From contig CANMQP010000010.1 of the NCBI GenBank assembly GCA_947500035.1, positions 248,001 through 312,000 on the forward strand: 64,000 bases of DNA, written 5' to 3'. The stretch comes from an uncultured Kiloniellaceae bacterium (lineage in GTDB: Bacteria; Pseudomonadota; Alphaproteobacteria; Kiloniellales; Kiloniellaceae). Under the pieces are notes generated by a model. That model was given only the letters and a program-made list of their open reading frames with translations. It had not been told where the DNA came from and searched no databases. The position numbers and the translations under genes are program-made. Shown here piece after piece: positions 1-9,446 of the stretch (its first letter is position 1; each line of letters opens with the position of its first letter).

Positions 1-1353
1 CTGCGCTCCTACCGGCCGCACCAGCTTGATGAGGAAATCGAGCGTCTGCTGCACGAGAAATCCGTCAGTGGCCGGGCGGCGTGGACACGGCTTTTCGATG
101 AGACCATGGCTGCCCTGCGCTTTCCCTTCGCGGGTGGCGAGCTGGGCAATGCGGAAATTCTCAATAAGCTGGGTGACCGGAGCCCGCAGGTGCGCAAAGA
201 AGCCGCGAAGTCGCTGGGCAAGGTCCTGGGCGAGAACCAGCGGACCTTCGCGCTGATCACCAACACCCTGGCAAAGGACAAACAGACCGAAGACAACTGG
301 CGCAAATTCGCGCGTCCGATCTCATCGCGGAATCTGGCTAACGTGGTCGAGGACGAGGTGGTCGATGCGCTGGTGACCTCGGTCTCCGATGCCTATCCCT
401 CGATGTCGCATCGCTATTACAAGCTCAAGGCCAAGTGGTTCGGCGTCGAACAGCTGCCCTATTGGGACCGCAACGCGCCCTTGCCGGACGATAACGATAA
501 AATTATTTCCTGGGATGACGCACGCATCACGGTGCTGGACGCCTACGCCTCTTTCTCACCGAAGCTTGCGGAAGTCGGCAGCCGTTTCTTCGACAAGCCC
601 TGGATCGATGCGCCGGTGCGGCCCGGAAAAGCGCCCGGCGCTTTCGCGCATCCGACCGTGCCCTCGGCTCATCCGTATCTTCTTTTGAATTATCAGGGCC
701 GGACGCGCGATGTCATGACCCTGGCCCATGAGCTCGGGCACGGCTGCCATCAGGTGTTTGCCGCGCCCCAGGGCCATCTGATGGCGGATACCCCGCTGAC
801 GCTTGCCGAGACCGCGTCAGTCTTCGGTGAGATGCTGACCTTCCAGTCTCTTTTGCGCGCTGAAACCGACCCGATCCGGCGCAAGGTGATGCTGGCGTCC
901 AAGGTCGAGGACATGCTGAACACGGTTGTCCGCCAGATCGCCATGCATCAGTTTGAGACCCGTGTGCACGACGAGCGCCGCTCAGGTGAACTGCTGCCCG
1001 AGCGTCTGGGCGAGATCTGGCTTGAAACCCAACGTGAGAGCCTTGGGCCGGCTTTGAAGTTCGACGCTGATTACAAGCACTACTGGGCTTACATCCCGCA
1101 CTTCATTCATGTGCCCTTCTACGTTTACGCCTACGCCTTCGGCGATTGCCTGGTAAATTCGCTCTATGCGGTCTACGAACAGGCTTCGGAAGGCTTTGCC
1201 GAAAAGTACCTCGACATGCTGAGTGCCGGCGGGACGAAACGTCACAAAGAGCTCCTGGCGCCCTTCGGGTTGGACGCCTCCGATCCTGACTTCTGGGGAC
1301 AGGGCTTGAGCCTGATCGGCCGTTTCATCGATGAGCTGGAGCAGATGGACTGA
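1..1353 (+). CDS. pepF: M3 family oligoendopeptidase F-type zinc metallopeptidase, 5' end missing
   Basis: The reading frame is already open at base 1, so the N terminus lies outside the window. The zinc motif HELGH is encoded at 727-741, and a downstream Glu in AETASVFGE supplies the expected third ligand. These are hallmarks of the M3B oligopeptidase family, cytosolic enzymes that trim short peptides. The C-terminal half, with the YWAYIPHF and YVYAYAFG stretches, is typical of PepF-like proteins. The gene ends 79 bases before the ABC1 kinase start and probably shares its transcript. Family assignment is firm; the exact peptide substrate is not known. Confidence 0.9.
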   Translation: MRSYRPHQLDEEIERLLHEKSVSGRAAWTRLFDETMAALRFPFAGGELGNAEILNKLGDRSPQVRKEAAKSLGKVLGENQRTFALITNTLAKDKQTEDNWRKFARPISSRNLANVVEDEVVDALVTSVSDAYPSMSHRYYKLKAKWFGVEQLPYWDRNAPLPDDNDKIISWDDARITVLDAYASFSPKLAEVGSRFFDKPWIDAPVRPGKAPGAFAHPTVPSAHPYLLLNYQGRTRDVMTLAHELGHGCHQVFAAPQGHLMADTPLTLAETASVFGEMLTFQSLLRAETDPIRRKVMLASKVEDMLNTVVRQIAMHQFETRVHDERRSGELLPERLGEIWLETQRESLGPALKFDADYKHYWAYIPHFIHVPFYVYAYAFGDCLVNSLYAVYEQASEGFAEKYLDMLSAGGTKRHKELLAPFGLDASDPDFWGQGLSLIGRFIDELEQMD

Positions 1354-1432
1354 TCGCGGGCTCAGGAGGCTGCGCGAGGCGAAAGCGCCGACATGGGTGG
1401 ACAAGCCCAGACGCCGGGCCCATGTTCCCACC

Positions 1433-2794
1433 ATGAGTGATGAAGACTTTGGAAGAGAAGAATCTCGGTTCGGCGGCCGGATCCGGCGCTATGCCAAGGT
1501 TGGAACCTCGGTCGGCGGCCTGGCGGCCCAGGTCGTCGGTTCGCGCTATCTGGGTTTAAACCTCGACAGAGGCCAGCATTCCAACGAATTGAAACAGGCA
1601 TTGGGCGGCCTGAAAGGCCCGCTCATGAAGGCCGCGCAGATTCTGGCCACGATCCCTGACGCCTTGCCGCCGGAGTACGCCGAGGAACTGCGTCAACTGC
1701 AATCCAACGCCCCGGCGATGGGCTGGCCCTTCGTCAAGCGCCGCATGCGGGCTGAACTCGGGCCGGGCTGGCAGAAAAAATTCAAGTCTTTCGGGCATGA
1801 CGCCGCGGCCGCTGCCTCTCTCGGGCAGGTGCACGAAGCCTTCGGGCTCGACGGCCAGCGGCTGGCGTGCAAGCTGCAGTATCCCGATATGCAGTCGGCG
1901 GTGGAAGCCGATCTGCAACAACTCAAGATTCTCTTTGGGATTTACCGCCGCTACGACCGAGCCATCGACCCGTCAAATATCTTTGCCGAGCTTTCCGACA
2001 GGCTGCGCGAAGAGCTCGATTATCACCGCGAAGCGCGACAGATGGAGCTTTACCGCATCATGCTTGCGGGGGAAGACGGCGTCGAGGTGCCAGAGACCAT
2101 CAAGGAGTTGTCCGGCGAGCGCCTGCTGACCATGAATTGGCTCGAAGGTGCGCCGCTCATGGACTTCCTCGCCAAGACCGACGACGTCGAGCAACGCAAC
2201 CAGGTCGCCATGAATATGTTCCGCGCCTGGTACGTGCCTTTCTACTATTACGGCGTGATCCATGGCGATCCGCACCTCGGAAACTACACGCTGTGTGAAG
2301 ACGGCCGTGTGAACCTGCTCGATTTCGGCTGCATCCGGGTGTTCAATCCGCCGTTCGTGAAGGGTGTTATCGATCTCTATTACGCGTTGGAGCGGGATGA
2401 TGAAGCGCTTGCGGTTCATGCCTATGAATCCTGGGGCTTCACCAAGATGACCAAGGAACTGCTGGATGCTTTGAACATCTGGGCGAAGTTCCTCTACGCG
2501 CCGCTGCTGGAAGACAAGCCCCAGCAAATTATGGAAGGCGAGGGCGGCATGTACGGCGCCCGCGTCGCCAATAAGGTTCATGCTGAATTGAAGCGGCTCG
2601 GGGGCGTCAAGCCGCCCCGGGAATTCGTGCTGATGGACCGGGCGGCTGTCGGGTTAGGTTCCGTTTTCATTCACTTGAAGGCGGAAATCAACTGGCACCG
2701 TCTGTTCCATGACATGATCGAGGGCTTTGATGTCGCTGATCTCGAACGGCGTCAGACGGAGTCGCTCAAAGCCGTCGGACTGTCTACTCCCTGA
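1433..2794 (+). CDS. ABC1/AarF (UbiB-like) atypical kinase family protein
   Basis: A 453-residue member of the ABC1 atypical kinase-like family, related to UbiB, which supports ubiquinone biosynthesis. Visible motifs are the Ala-rich nucleotide loop (AAAAASLGQVH), the lysine in CKLQYP, the catalytic-loop motif HGDPHLGN and the metal-binding LLDFG. The family KxGQ motif reads KAAQ here, as I recall in this shorter alphaproteobacterial subgroup. No C-terminal membrane helices are obvious, unlike classical UbiB. The ATG at 1433 is preferred to the upstream in-frame start at 1331, which would overlap the peptidase gene. UbiX and COQ9 genes elsewhere in the window fit a quinone link, but its role is inferred. 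Confidence 0.85.
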   Translation: MSDEDFGREESRFGGRIRRYAKVGTSVGGLAAQVVGSRYLGLNLDRGQHSNELKQALGGLKGPLMKAAQILATIPDALPPEYAEELRQLQSNAPAMGWPFVKRRMRAELGPGWQKKFKSFGHDAAAAASLGQVHEAFGLDGQRLACKLQYPDMQSAVEADLQQLKILFGIYRRYDRAIDPSNIFAELSDRLREELDYHREARQMELYRIMLAGEDGVEVPETIKELSGERLLTMNWLEGAPLMDFLAKTDDVEQRNQVAMNMFRAWYVPFYYYGVIHGDPHLGNYTLCEDGRVNLLDFGCIRVFNPPFVKGVIDLYYALERDDEALAVHAYESWGFTKMTKELLDALNIWAKFLYAPLLEDKPQQIMEGEGGMYGARVANKVHAELKRLGGVKPPREFVLMDRAAVGLGSVFIHLKAEINWHRLFHDMIEGFDVADLERRQTESLKAVGLSTP

Positions 2795-3163
2795 ACAAAT
2801 CGATGTCTTGAAACGATAGCGCACGGAGTTGGGTGCGCTGCGTGGCATGCGCCCGTAGCACAGGCCTGCTAAGTCTTATTGCGCCCTTGTATGGCTGCGC
2901 CAATGCCTGTCTCTCCAGAGTTTGGCAGCGCATGAGCTTTCACAAAAAATCCTTGATGACAGCGACAAGTATTTTTGTATGTACGTTAGAAAAACGCTGT
3001 GAACCATCGGGTTTCTGCCAAAAAACCTTGAACCAACGGGACTGTACGTTCATTAAGGAGGGGAACTATAAGCTGGCGTCCGCCTGTACAAAGCCTCAAC
3101 CAGCGTCTGGTCTCAGTCTTCGGCCGTCTCTCGGGCCTCCAGGGAAAGCAGAGCAGGAATTAC
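2795..3163. other. Intergenic region upstream of the transhydrogenase operon
   Basis: A 369-base region with no convincing gene. Near its left end a 7-bp inverted repeat (AGCGCAC/GTGCGCT, about 2818-2840) could fold just after the ABC1 gene, but it lacks a T-run. An A/T-rich stretch around 2940-3060 holds two copies of TGTACGTT-like sequence and probably contains the pnt promoter. I could not fix a -35/-10 pair. Confidence 0.4.
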
Positions 3164-4447
3164 ATGAAAATCGCCATTCCAAAAGAGCGGCGCGCACACG
3201 AATCTCGTGTCGCCGCTTCCCCCGAAACAGTCAAGAAAATGATCGGCCTGGGTGCCGAGGTTGCCGTTGAAAAAGGCGCCGGTACCGGATCAAACTTTAC
3301 GGATGATGCCTACAAGGCCGCCGGGGCCACTGTTGGCACTGACGTCACCGCGGACGCGGATGTTGTCCTGAAAGTGCAGCGCCCGATCGTCAGCGGCAAG
3401 GATGCGGAACTGGCATCCTACAGGCCTGGCGCTGTGGTAATGGCAATCTGCGACCCCTATAGAGCAGGCGAAGATGTCGCGGCCATGGCCCAATCCGGCG
3501 CCACCGTATTTGCCATGGATCTGGTGCCGCGCATTACCCGCGCCCAGTCAATGGACGTGCTCTCCAGCCAATCCAACCTGGCAGGTTACAAAGCGGTGCT
3601 GGATGCCTCGGCGGAATACGCCAGCGCTTTCCCCATGATGATGACAGCGGCCGGAACCGTTGCTCCGGCAAAGGTTCTCGTGATGGGCGCCGGTGTTGCC
3701 GGCCTGCAGGCGATCGCGACCGCGAAACGCCTTGGCGCCGTGGTTTCGGCGACGGACGTCCGCCCGGCGGCGAAAGAACAGGTGGAAAGCCTGGGCGGTA
3801 CTTTTGTTGCCGTTGAGGACGAAGAGTTCAAACAGGCCGAGACTGCCGGCGGATACGCCAAGGAAATGAGTGACGACTACAAGAAAAAGCAGGCGGAACT
3901 CATTGCCGAGACGATTAAGAAGCAGGATATAGTCATTACCACCGCCCTGATTCCCGGGCGCCCGGCGCCGATGCTGATTTCTGCCGATATGGTGAAATCC
4001 ATGATGCCAGGGTCGGTGATTGTCGATCTGGCCGTCGAGAACGGTGGGAACTGCGAACTTGCGCAAGCCGGCAAGGTTGTGACCAAGCACGGCGTCAAGA
4101 TTGTCGGTCATTACAATGTACCAAGCCGCGTGGCGGCCGATGCCAGTGCGCTTTACGCCCGCAATCTTTTCAACCTGCTGCAGTTGCTTGTCGATGGCGA
4201 GACCAAGGCCTTGGCGATCGACTGGGAAGACGAGATCGTCAAGGGCACCTGTATCACGCGGGACGGTAAGATCGTCCATCCAGGCTTGGCACTCAAGGAA
4301 GAGGCGCCGCCGAAGGAAGCAGCAGCAGCAGCAGCTGCAGACGCCGGTGATGATACGGCGGACGGCAAGTCTTCCGGTACCGAGTCGTCTGATACCAAGT
4401 CCGGCCAAGACGATGAGTCCGGTTCACCCGATAAGGGGGAGGGGTAA
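3164..4447 (+). CDS. pntAA: NAD(P) transhydrogenase subunit alpha part 1 (NAD(H)-binding domain I)
   Basis: Soluble dI component of proton-translocating transhydrogenase, which uses the proton gradient to reduce NADP+ with NADH. The NAD fold is marked by GAGVAG at residues 175-180 and an acidic residue in SATDVRP; the mobile RITRAQSMD loop precedes it. At 427 residues it is longer than a typical dI because of a C-terminal tail (from about residue 372) that is Ala-rich and then strongly acidic and Ser-rich. First gene of pntAA-pntAB-pntB, 7 bases before the next. The split alpha subunit is common in alphaproteobacteria. Confidence 0.95.
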   Translation: MKIAIPKERRAHESRVAASPETVKKMIGLGAEVAVEKGAGTGSNFTDDAYKAAGATVGTDVTADADVVLKVQRPIVSGKDAELASYRPGAVVMAICDPYRAGEDVAAMAQSGATVFAMDLVPRITRAQSMDVLSSQSNLAGYKAVLDASAEYASAFPMMMTAAGTVAPAKVLVMGAGVAGLQAIATAKRLGAVVSATDVRPAAKEQVESLGGTFVAVEDEEFKQAETAGGYAKEMSDDYKKKQAELIAETIKKQDIVITTALIPGRPAPMLISADMVKSMMPGSVIVDLAVENGGNCELAQAGKVVTKHGVKIVGHYNVPSRVAADASALYARNLFNLLQLLVDGETKALAIDWEDEIVKGTCITRDGKIVHPGLALKEEAPPKEAAAAAAADAGDDTADGKSSGTESSDTKSGQDDESGSPDKGEG

Positions 4448-4454
4448 GAGTTAG

Positions 4455-4865
4455 ATGTCTAGCGAATCTTTTGTAGAAAGAGCGACGGAAGCGGCCAATC
4501 AGGCCCGTGAGCTGTCGAATGAGCTGATCGGGCTCGCCGGCGAAGCCAGCAGGCTTGCGGTTGAGTCTTCTGGCGGTGGCGAAGTTTCTCCGACGGTCGT
4601 GGGGTTGACGGTTTTGGTCCTGGCGGTCTTTGTCGGATATTACGTGGTCTGGCGGGTGACGCCGGCTCTGCACTCGCCCCTGATGGGCGTCACAAATGCG
4701 ATTTCCTCTGTCATCATTGTCGGCGCATTGATCGCTGCCGGTCCGGCTGACTTCGGCTTCAGCGAAGTTATGGGCTTTTTGGCCGTGACGCTGGCGTCGG
4801 TAAACATCTTCGGCGGCTTCATCGTCACGCAGCGCATGCTGCAGATGTTCAAGAAGAAGAAATAA
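4455..4865 (+). CDS. pntAB: NAD(P) transhydrogenase subunit alpha part 2 (membrane domain)
   Basis: A 136-residue membrane subunit corresponding to the C-terminal part of enterobacterial PntA. After a roughly 40-residue N-terminal amphipathic segment it has three or four hydrophobic helices, including a stretch with [18 protein letters not shown], which is the conserved signature of this subunit. It ends in a basic MFKKKK tail. Lies 13 bases before pntB and must assemble with PntAA and PntB in the inner membrane. Confidence 0.95.
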   Translation: MSSESFVERATEAANQARELSNELIGLAGEASRLAVESSGGGEVSPTVVGLTVLVLAVFVGYYVVWRVTPALHSPLMGVTNAISSVIIVGALIAAGPADFGFSEVMGFLAVTLASVNIFGGFIVTQRMLQMFKKKK

Positions 4866-4878
4866 GGGGCGATCGTAA

Positions 4879-6276
4879 ATGTCTCCAGATCTCGCAGCAC
4901 TGCTGTATCTCGTCGCCTCCATCTGCTTCATCATGGCTCTGCGCGGACTGTCGCATCCTGAAACCAGCCGAAGCGGCAACCTTTTCGGCATGGTCGGCAT
5001 GGCCATTGCTATCATCACGACCCTGGCCATGCCGGGTGTCGTCAGCTACGGCCTGATCATAACCGGTATCGTCGTCGGTGGTGCCATCGGTACGGTGATC
5101 GCACTCAAGATTAACATGACGGCACTTCCGCAGCTTGTGGCGGCTTTCCATAGTCTGGTGGGGCTGGCTGCAGTCTTTGTTGCGGTGGCGGCCTTCTACA
5201 AGCCGCAGGCTTATGGCATTGGAACGCCCGGCGATATCCAGGTCGCCAGCCTGATCGAAATGTCCCTCGGTGTCGCTATCGGCGCCATCACCTTTACCGG
5301 TTCGCTGGTGGCATTTGGCAAGCTTCAGGCCCTCATCAGCGGTAAGCCGCTGGTGTTCCCGTTTCAGCATCATCTGAACGCCGCGATCGGTATCGCGATC
5401 GTTGTTTTGATCGTGATGCTTTGTGTGGGTCAGTCCAGCGCCGTCTTTTGGCTGATTATCATCTTGGCGTTGCTGGTCGGCTTCCTCCTGATCCTGCCGA
5501 TTGGCGGGGCCGATATGCCAGTGGTCATCTCCATGCTCAACTCCTACTCCGGTTGGGCGGCTTGCGGCATCGGTTTCACCCTGAGCAACAACCTGCTGAT
5601 TGTGACCGGTGCGCTGGTGGGGTCGTCGGGCGCAATTCTGAGTTACATCATGTGTAAGGGCATGAACCGCTCGATCTTCAACGTGATCCTGGGTGGTTTC
5701 GGAACCGACGGCAGCGCGCCGACGGGCGGAGCAGGCGGTGACGACGATCGTGTGGCCAAGTCCGGTTCTGCTGACGATGCAGCCTTCATGATGCAGAATT
5801 CCGGTTCCGTTATCATCGTTCCCGGATACGGTATGGCTGTTGCCCAGGCTCAGCATGCCCTGCGGGAAATGGCCGACATTCTGAAAGGCGGTGGTGTGGA
5901 TGTTCGTTACGCGATCCACCCGGTGGCAGGCCGTATGCCCGGCCACATGAACGTCCTGCTGGCCGAAGCCAACGTGCCTTATGACGAGGTGCTGGAGATG
6001 GAAGAGATCAACCGCGATTTCAAGTCAACGGACGTGGTCTTCGTTATCGGCGCCAACGACATTACCAACCCGGCGGCCAAGACCGATCCGGCCTCGCCGA
6101 TCTACGGCATGCCGATCCTCGAAGTCGATCAGGCCAAAACGGTGCTCTTCATCAAGCGCTCCATGGCAACCGGTTACGCCGGTGTCCAGAACGAGCTCTT
6201 CTTCCGCGACAACACTCTGATGCTGTTCGGTGATGCAAAGAAGATGTGCGAGGACATCGTCAAGGCGATGGAGTAG
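4879..6276 (+). CDS. pntB: NAD(P) transhydrogenase subunit beta
   Basis: 465 residues. The N-terminal half is a multi-helix proton channel; the C-terminal domain III binds NADP(H), with GYGMAVAQAQ, the conserved GANDITNPAAK and the KRSMATGYAGVQN signature. The GADMPVVISMLNSYSGWA motif between helices is also diagnostic. Last gene of the operon, followed by a strong intrinsic terminator. The full three-gene set is intact, so the enzyme should supply NADPH and buffer the redox state. Confidence 0.96.
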   Translation: MSPDLAALLYLVASICFIMALRGLSHPETSRSGNLFGMVGMAIAIITTLAMPGVVSYGLIITGIVVGGAIGTVIALKINMTALPQLVAAFHSLVGLAAVFVAVAAFYKPQAYGIGTPGDIQVASLIEMSLGVAIGAITFTGSLVAFGKLQALISGKPLVFPFQHHLNAAIGIAIVVLIVMLCVGQSSAVFWLIIILALLVGFLLILPIGGADMPVVISMLNSYSGWAACGIGFTLSNNLLIVTGALVGSSGAILSYIMCKGMNRSIFNVILGGFGTDGSAPTGGAGGDDDRVAKSGSADDAAFMMQNSGSVIIVPGYGMAVAQAQHALREMADILKGGGVDVRYAIHPVAGRMPGHMNVLLAEANVPYDEVLEMEEINRDFKSTDVVFVIGANDITNPAAKTDPASPIYGMPILEVDQAKTVLFIKRSMATGYAGVQNELFFRDNTLMLFGDAKKMCEDIVKAME

Positions 6277-6312
6277 CGCTGAGCTTTTGAGGCCTGTTGG
6301 ACCTCGAAACGC

Positions 6313-6346
6313 AAAACGGCGGGGCTCTGGCTCCGCCGTTTTTTTT
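6313..6346 (+). terminator. Rho-independent terminator of the pnt operon
   Basis: A 10-bp perfect stem (AAAACGGCGG pairing with CCGCCGTTTT) with a 10-base loop, running into eight T residues, 36 bases after the pntB stop. Confidence 0.93.
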
Positions 6347-6367
6347 GTTCAAGGCGCATTGGCTGGC

Positions 6368-7270
6368 TCAGGCTACCTCCGAAACATCAATGAGATCGTC
6401 TCTCTGATCGTTTGGTCTTGGGATGCCAACCTTCCTCGCAAGTCCTAGTCTTTGAAGCAGTTGGATGACGCGCCACGCAGGGTCGGTCTGGCCTTCTTCG
6501 AGGCCGATTCGTGCCGATTCGGGAAAGGCATGATGGTTGTTGTGCCAGCATTCGCCGTGAGAGAGGATGCCGAGCAGTGGAAGGTTGGACGCCTGCACGG
6601 CGGCACCTTCGACTCTCCAGCGTCCCGGGCCCGGATTATGGCAGAGGTAGGTGATCGTCCAGTGACCGATGGTGCTGACGGCGACACGGACGCAGATGCC
6701 CCAAACGACCCATGGCAGCCCTCCAGCGTAGTAGAGGGGCAGGGCAAGCAGGAGTTGGTGAAGCCGCCAGGTGCACTCCATGAAACGCACCCAGGGATCT
6801 CCTGTGAGGCCCGGTTCGATTTTAACTCTCGGCGGACGCTCGAACTCGAAACGATAGAAGAGCTGCCAAGTCAGGTCTCGCCAAAAGCCGCGCCGGTGGG
6901 AGAAAAAATCGTGACAGTGGCTTTGGCGCTGCGCCCAGTCGCGCAGGTCGTGAATTTTGATAATGCCGCAGGGCTCGGCGACACCCACGAGAAGTCCAGC
7001 GTATATCAAGCTCCGCTCAAGCCATTTTGGGCAGCTGAAGGTCCGGTGGATCATCATCCTGTGCATACCGACGCTATGGCCAATCAGCATCGTCGTGTAG
7101 GTCAGGAGCAAAAACACCAGGAAGGCTTGCCAGGAGAAGAGCAGAGGACCGAGGACGAGGCTGGCGGCGAGCATCCCGCCAGTCCAAAGGACCTTTGACC
7201 AATCCAACACGACTCTACCCTCGACCGCAGATGCGTCCGTGGTGTCGACGCGCAAAACCGGTTGCATCAT
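6368..7270 (-). CDS. Membrane-bound acyl-CoA/fatty acid desaturase
   Basis: A 300-residue integral membrane protein with the three histidine clusters of the stearoyl-CoA desaturase family: HSVGMH, HCHDFFSH and the C-terminal HNNHH in GECWHNNHHAFPESAR. These ligate a di-iron centre that introduces a double bond into acyl chains. Hydrophobic segments near residues 28-65 and 165-200 fit the usual four-helix layout. The gene stands alone, convergent to the pnt operon; its role in membrane fluidity is inferred from the family. Confidence 0.88.
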   Translation of the reverse strand: MMQPVLRVDTTDASAVEGRVVLDWSKVLWTGGMLAASLVLGPLLFSWQAFLVFLLLTYTTMLIGHSVGMHRMMIHRTFSCPKWLERSLIYAGLLVGVAEPCGIIKIHDLRDWAQRQSHCHDFFSHRRGFWRDLTWQLFYRFEFERPPRVKIEPGLTGDPWVRFMECTWRLHQLLLALPLYYAGGLPWVVWGICVRVAVSTIGHWTITYLCHNPGPGRWRVEGAAVQASNLPLLGILSHGECWHNNHHAFPESARIGLEEGQTDPAWRVIQLLQRLGLARKVGIPRPNDQRDDLIDVSEVA

Positions 7271-7420
7271 GGCATCACGCCATTGTCGTCGTTCTGACGC
7301 CGTGAACGCTTACGGGAGCGGTCCCGGTTTGATTGGGCCGGCTGAGAGGGGGGGCGGCTGAGAGGGAGACGGGCGAGCGTGAGGCATCTTCATGCCGCAT
7401 CATTCCCGGAATCCAGGCAC

Positions 7421-7459
7421 AAGAAAAGGGCCGCTGAAAAGGCAACTGCCTACGGCCCT
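7421..7459 (-). terminator. Intrinsic terminator downstream of rpsU
   Basis: On the minus strand, AGGGCCG pairs with CGGCCCT (7-bp outer stem) around an inner GGCA/TGCC hairpin, followed by TTTTCTT. It lies about 75 bases after the rpsU stop. Confidence 0.82.
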
Positions 7460-7532
7460 CATTTCTCGTCGATCTTGATTTTCTTCAGGTAGCCCTGTCG
7501 CCAGAGCACACCCGCAGAACTCCAAGCCCAGG

Positions 7533-7736
7533 CTAGAAGCCTTCGCGCTCGATACGTTTACGGAGAAGTTTCCGATGACGGCGAACCGCCTCGGCGCGCT
7601 CCCGCTTTTTGCGTGCGGAAGGTTTCTCGAAGTGGCGGCGCAACTTCATCTCACGGAAAACACCCTCGCGCTGCAGCTTCTTTTTCAGCGCGCGGAGGGC
7701 CTGATCAACGTTATTATCGCGGACGTGTACTTGCAC
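7533..7736 (-). CDS. rpsU: 30S ribosomal protein S21
   Basis: A 67-residue basic protein with the S21 signature [16 protein letters not shown] and a C-terminal basic helix, which joins the 30S platform near the 3' end of 16S rRNA. The GTG at 7736 gives the family's usual length and has an AAAGGAG ribosome binding site 11 bases upstream; an in-frame GTG at 7757 would add seven residues and has no such site. The gene is divergent from def and COQ9, the rpsU-divergent arrangement known for COQ9 family genes. Confidence 0.95.
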   Translation of the reverse strand: MQVHVRDNNVDQALRALKKKLQREGVFREMKLRRHFEKPSARKKRERAEAVRRHRKLLRKRIEREGF

Positions 7737-7996
7737 GGGCGACCATGCTCCTTTCACTGCGACGGATCGTTTTGATCCATCGGCTCATCCTAACGGTCAT
7801 GTCAGGGTTAAGAACAAACAATCCCACTCGCTATGGCGATACCGTAGCGTGGTGTGGAGGGTGGTATCATACGGAAAAGGCCATGTGAAGGACGATTTGC
7901 AAGAATCTGGCGCTTTTTGCCGCAGTAAGCCAAAAAAAGGCCGTGAGGCCTACCGGGCCGCTTTACCCCCGAACTGCGCGAAGCCATATTGGTCTC

Positions 7997-8605
7997 ATGA
8001 CTTTGCTGAAAATCGCCCGCATGGGGCATCCCGTCTTAAAGCAGCGCGCGGCTGAGGTTCAAGACCCGAAAGCCCCGGAAATCCGCCGTTTAGTGGCTGA
8101 TATGATTGAGACTATGCGGGATGCCAACGGCACGGGTCTGGCGGCACCGCAGGTCCATATGCCGCTCAGACTGGTGGTGTTCTTTGTGAACGAAGGGCGG
8201 GCTGCCAGGGAAAATGCGCGGGACAACATCGACGATGATCAGGATTCGGACGATCTCGATGCAGATTCAGGCGGCGGTGGTGTGCCGTTGACCGTGTTGA
8301 TCAACCCAAAGTTGGAATTTTTAACAGAAGAGCAGTCCCTGGGCTGGGAGGGGTGCCTTTCCGTTCCGGGCCTGGCCGGGCAGGTGCCGCGTTACACGGC
8401 GCTGCGGTACAGCGCTCTCGACCTCGAGGGTCAGCTTTTCGAACGAGTCGCAAAGGGTTTTCATGCCCGGGTCGTACAGCATGAATGCGATCATCTGGAT
8501 GGGATTCTCTATCCTCAGCGCATGACAGACCTCTCGAGCCTGACCTTCACCAGCGAGATCGGGGCTGCGTCCGAGGCCTCCGGGGATGGCGAGAGCGCCG
8601 ATTAG
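7997..8605 (+). CDS. def: Peptide deformylase
   Basis: Removes the formyl group from the initiator methionine of new proteins. All three motifs are present: GTGLAAPQV, EGCLSVPG (Cys ligand) and QHECDHLDG (two His ligands and the catalytic Glu). At 202 residues it is longer than the usual 165-185 because of an acidic insertion (about residues 70-95, ENARDNIDDDQDSDDLDADS then Gly-rich) between motif 1 and the central strand. The ATG at 7997 matches the family start (MTLLKIARMGHP); upstream in-frame codons are not supported. Confidence 0.93.
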   Translation: MTLLKIARMGHPVLKQRAAEVQDPKAPEIRRLVADMIETMRDANGTGLAAPQVHMPLRLVVFFVNEGRAARENARDNIDDDQDSDDLDADSGGGGVPLTVLINPKLEFLTEEQSLGWEGCLSVPGLAGQVPRYTALRYSALDLEGQLFERVAKGFHARVVQHECDHLDGILYPQRMTDLSSLTFTSEIGAASEASGDGESAD

Positions 8606-8667
8606 GGTAGTTGGAAGCCGGCAGATGAAATGCTGAGCGAAAAGGCCAAGGAAGAAGGATTTTAGCG

Positions 8668-9369
8668 ATGACCACGGATAAAGCCCGAATTGAGCTGCTG
8701 GAGGCGACATTGCCGCATATCGCTTTTGACGGCTGGAGCCTCAAGTCAATTCAAGCCGGCGCGCGCGATCTCGGGCTTGAGCCCTTTGATGTTCAAAATC
8801 TCTTTCCTGGTGGCGTTGCCGATCTCATTGAAACCTTTAGCGCGCACATAGATCACCAGATGATGGTCGGCCTCGAGGCGCGGGATCTCCCTGAGATGAA
8901 GGTTCGTGAACGGATCGCAAGCGCTGTTCGTTTGCGCCTGGAACTCCTGGAGCCGCATCGTGAGGGAATCCGGCGTGGTCTAACCTATCTCGCCATGCCC
9001 CAAAATGCCCAGCTCGGTCTGACATGTCTTTACCGGACCGTCGATGCCATGTGGTTCGCAGCAGGCGACCGTGCCACGGATTACAATTTCTATAGCAAGC
9101 GGCTCCTGTTAGCGGGCGTCTACTCCTCAACGCTCTTGTTCTGGCTGAACGACCGTTCCGAGGGTTACAGCGACACCTGGGCTTTCCTCGAGCGGCGGAT
9201 CAGTGAGGTGCTGAAGGTCGGAGGACGCTTCGGTAAGGTGATGAGCGGGGCTCTAAGCCTGCCCGAAAAGCTGTTGGACCGCGGAAAACGGCTCGGCCAG
9301 GGCGGTGGATTGAGGGCGCGCGGATTCGGTGCCCGGCGCATGGGTGGCGGAGCGCGGCCAGGCAGCTGA
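8668..9369 (+). CDS. COQ9 family protein (rpsU-divergent family)
   Basis: 233 residues with the N-terminal TetR-like helical segment (LLEATLPHIAFDGWSLKSIQAGARDLGL) and C-terminal lipid-binding domain of COQ9 proteins, including MWFAAGDRATDYNFYSKR, which is strongly conserved. COQ9 binds isoprenoid lipids and helps COQ7-type hydroxylation in ubiquinone biosynthesis in mitochondria; the bacterial members are thought to act likewise. The last 35 residues are basic and Gly-rich, probably disordered. Located 62 bases after def with a GAAGGA-type site upstream of the ATG. Confidence 0.88.
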   Translation: MTTDKARIELLEATLPHIAFDGWSLKSIQAGARDLGLEPFDVQNLFPGGVADLIETFSAHIDHQMMVGLEARDLPEMKVRERIASAVRLRLELLEPHREGIRRGLTYLAMPQNAQLGLTCLYRTVDAMWFAAGDRATDYNFYSKRLLLAGVYSSTLLFWLNDRSEGYSDTWAFLERRISEVLKVGGRFGKVMSGALSLPEKLLDRGKRLGQGGGLRARGFGARRMGGGARPGS

Positions 9370-9446
9370 TTGCCTTGATTAGGCTCCCGTCGTGAGCCTG
9401 GATATCCAGTTCAGGCAAGGGGAGACCGTAAAAGTCTCCCGGAAGC

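Noticed and set aside
2818-2840. Terminator after the ABC1 kinase gene
   Set aside because: A 7-bp stem is present but there is no T-run.
7460-7532. Short frame after rpsU ending LKKIKIDEK
   Set aside because: It has no start codon, begins after a stop inside rpsU and overlaps the terminator region.
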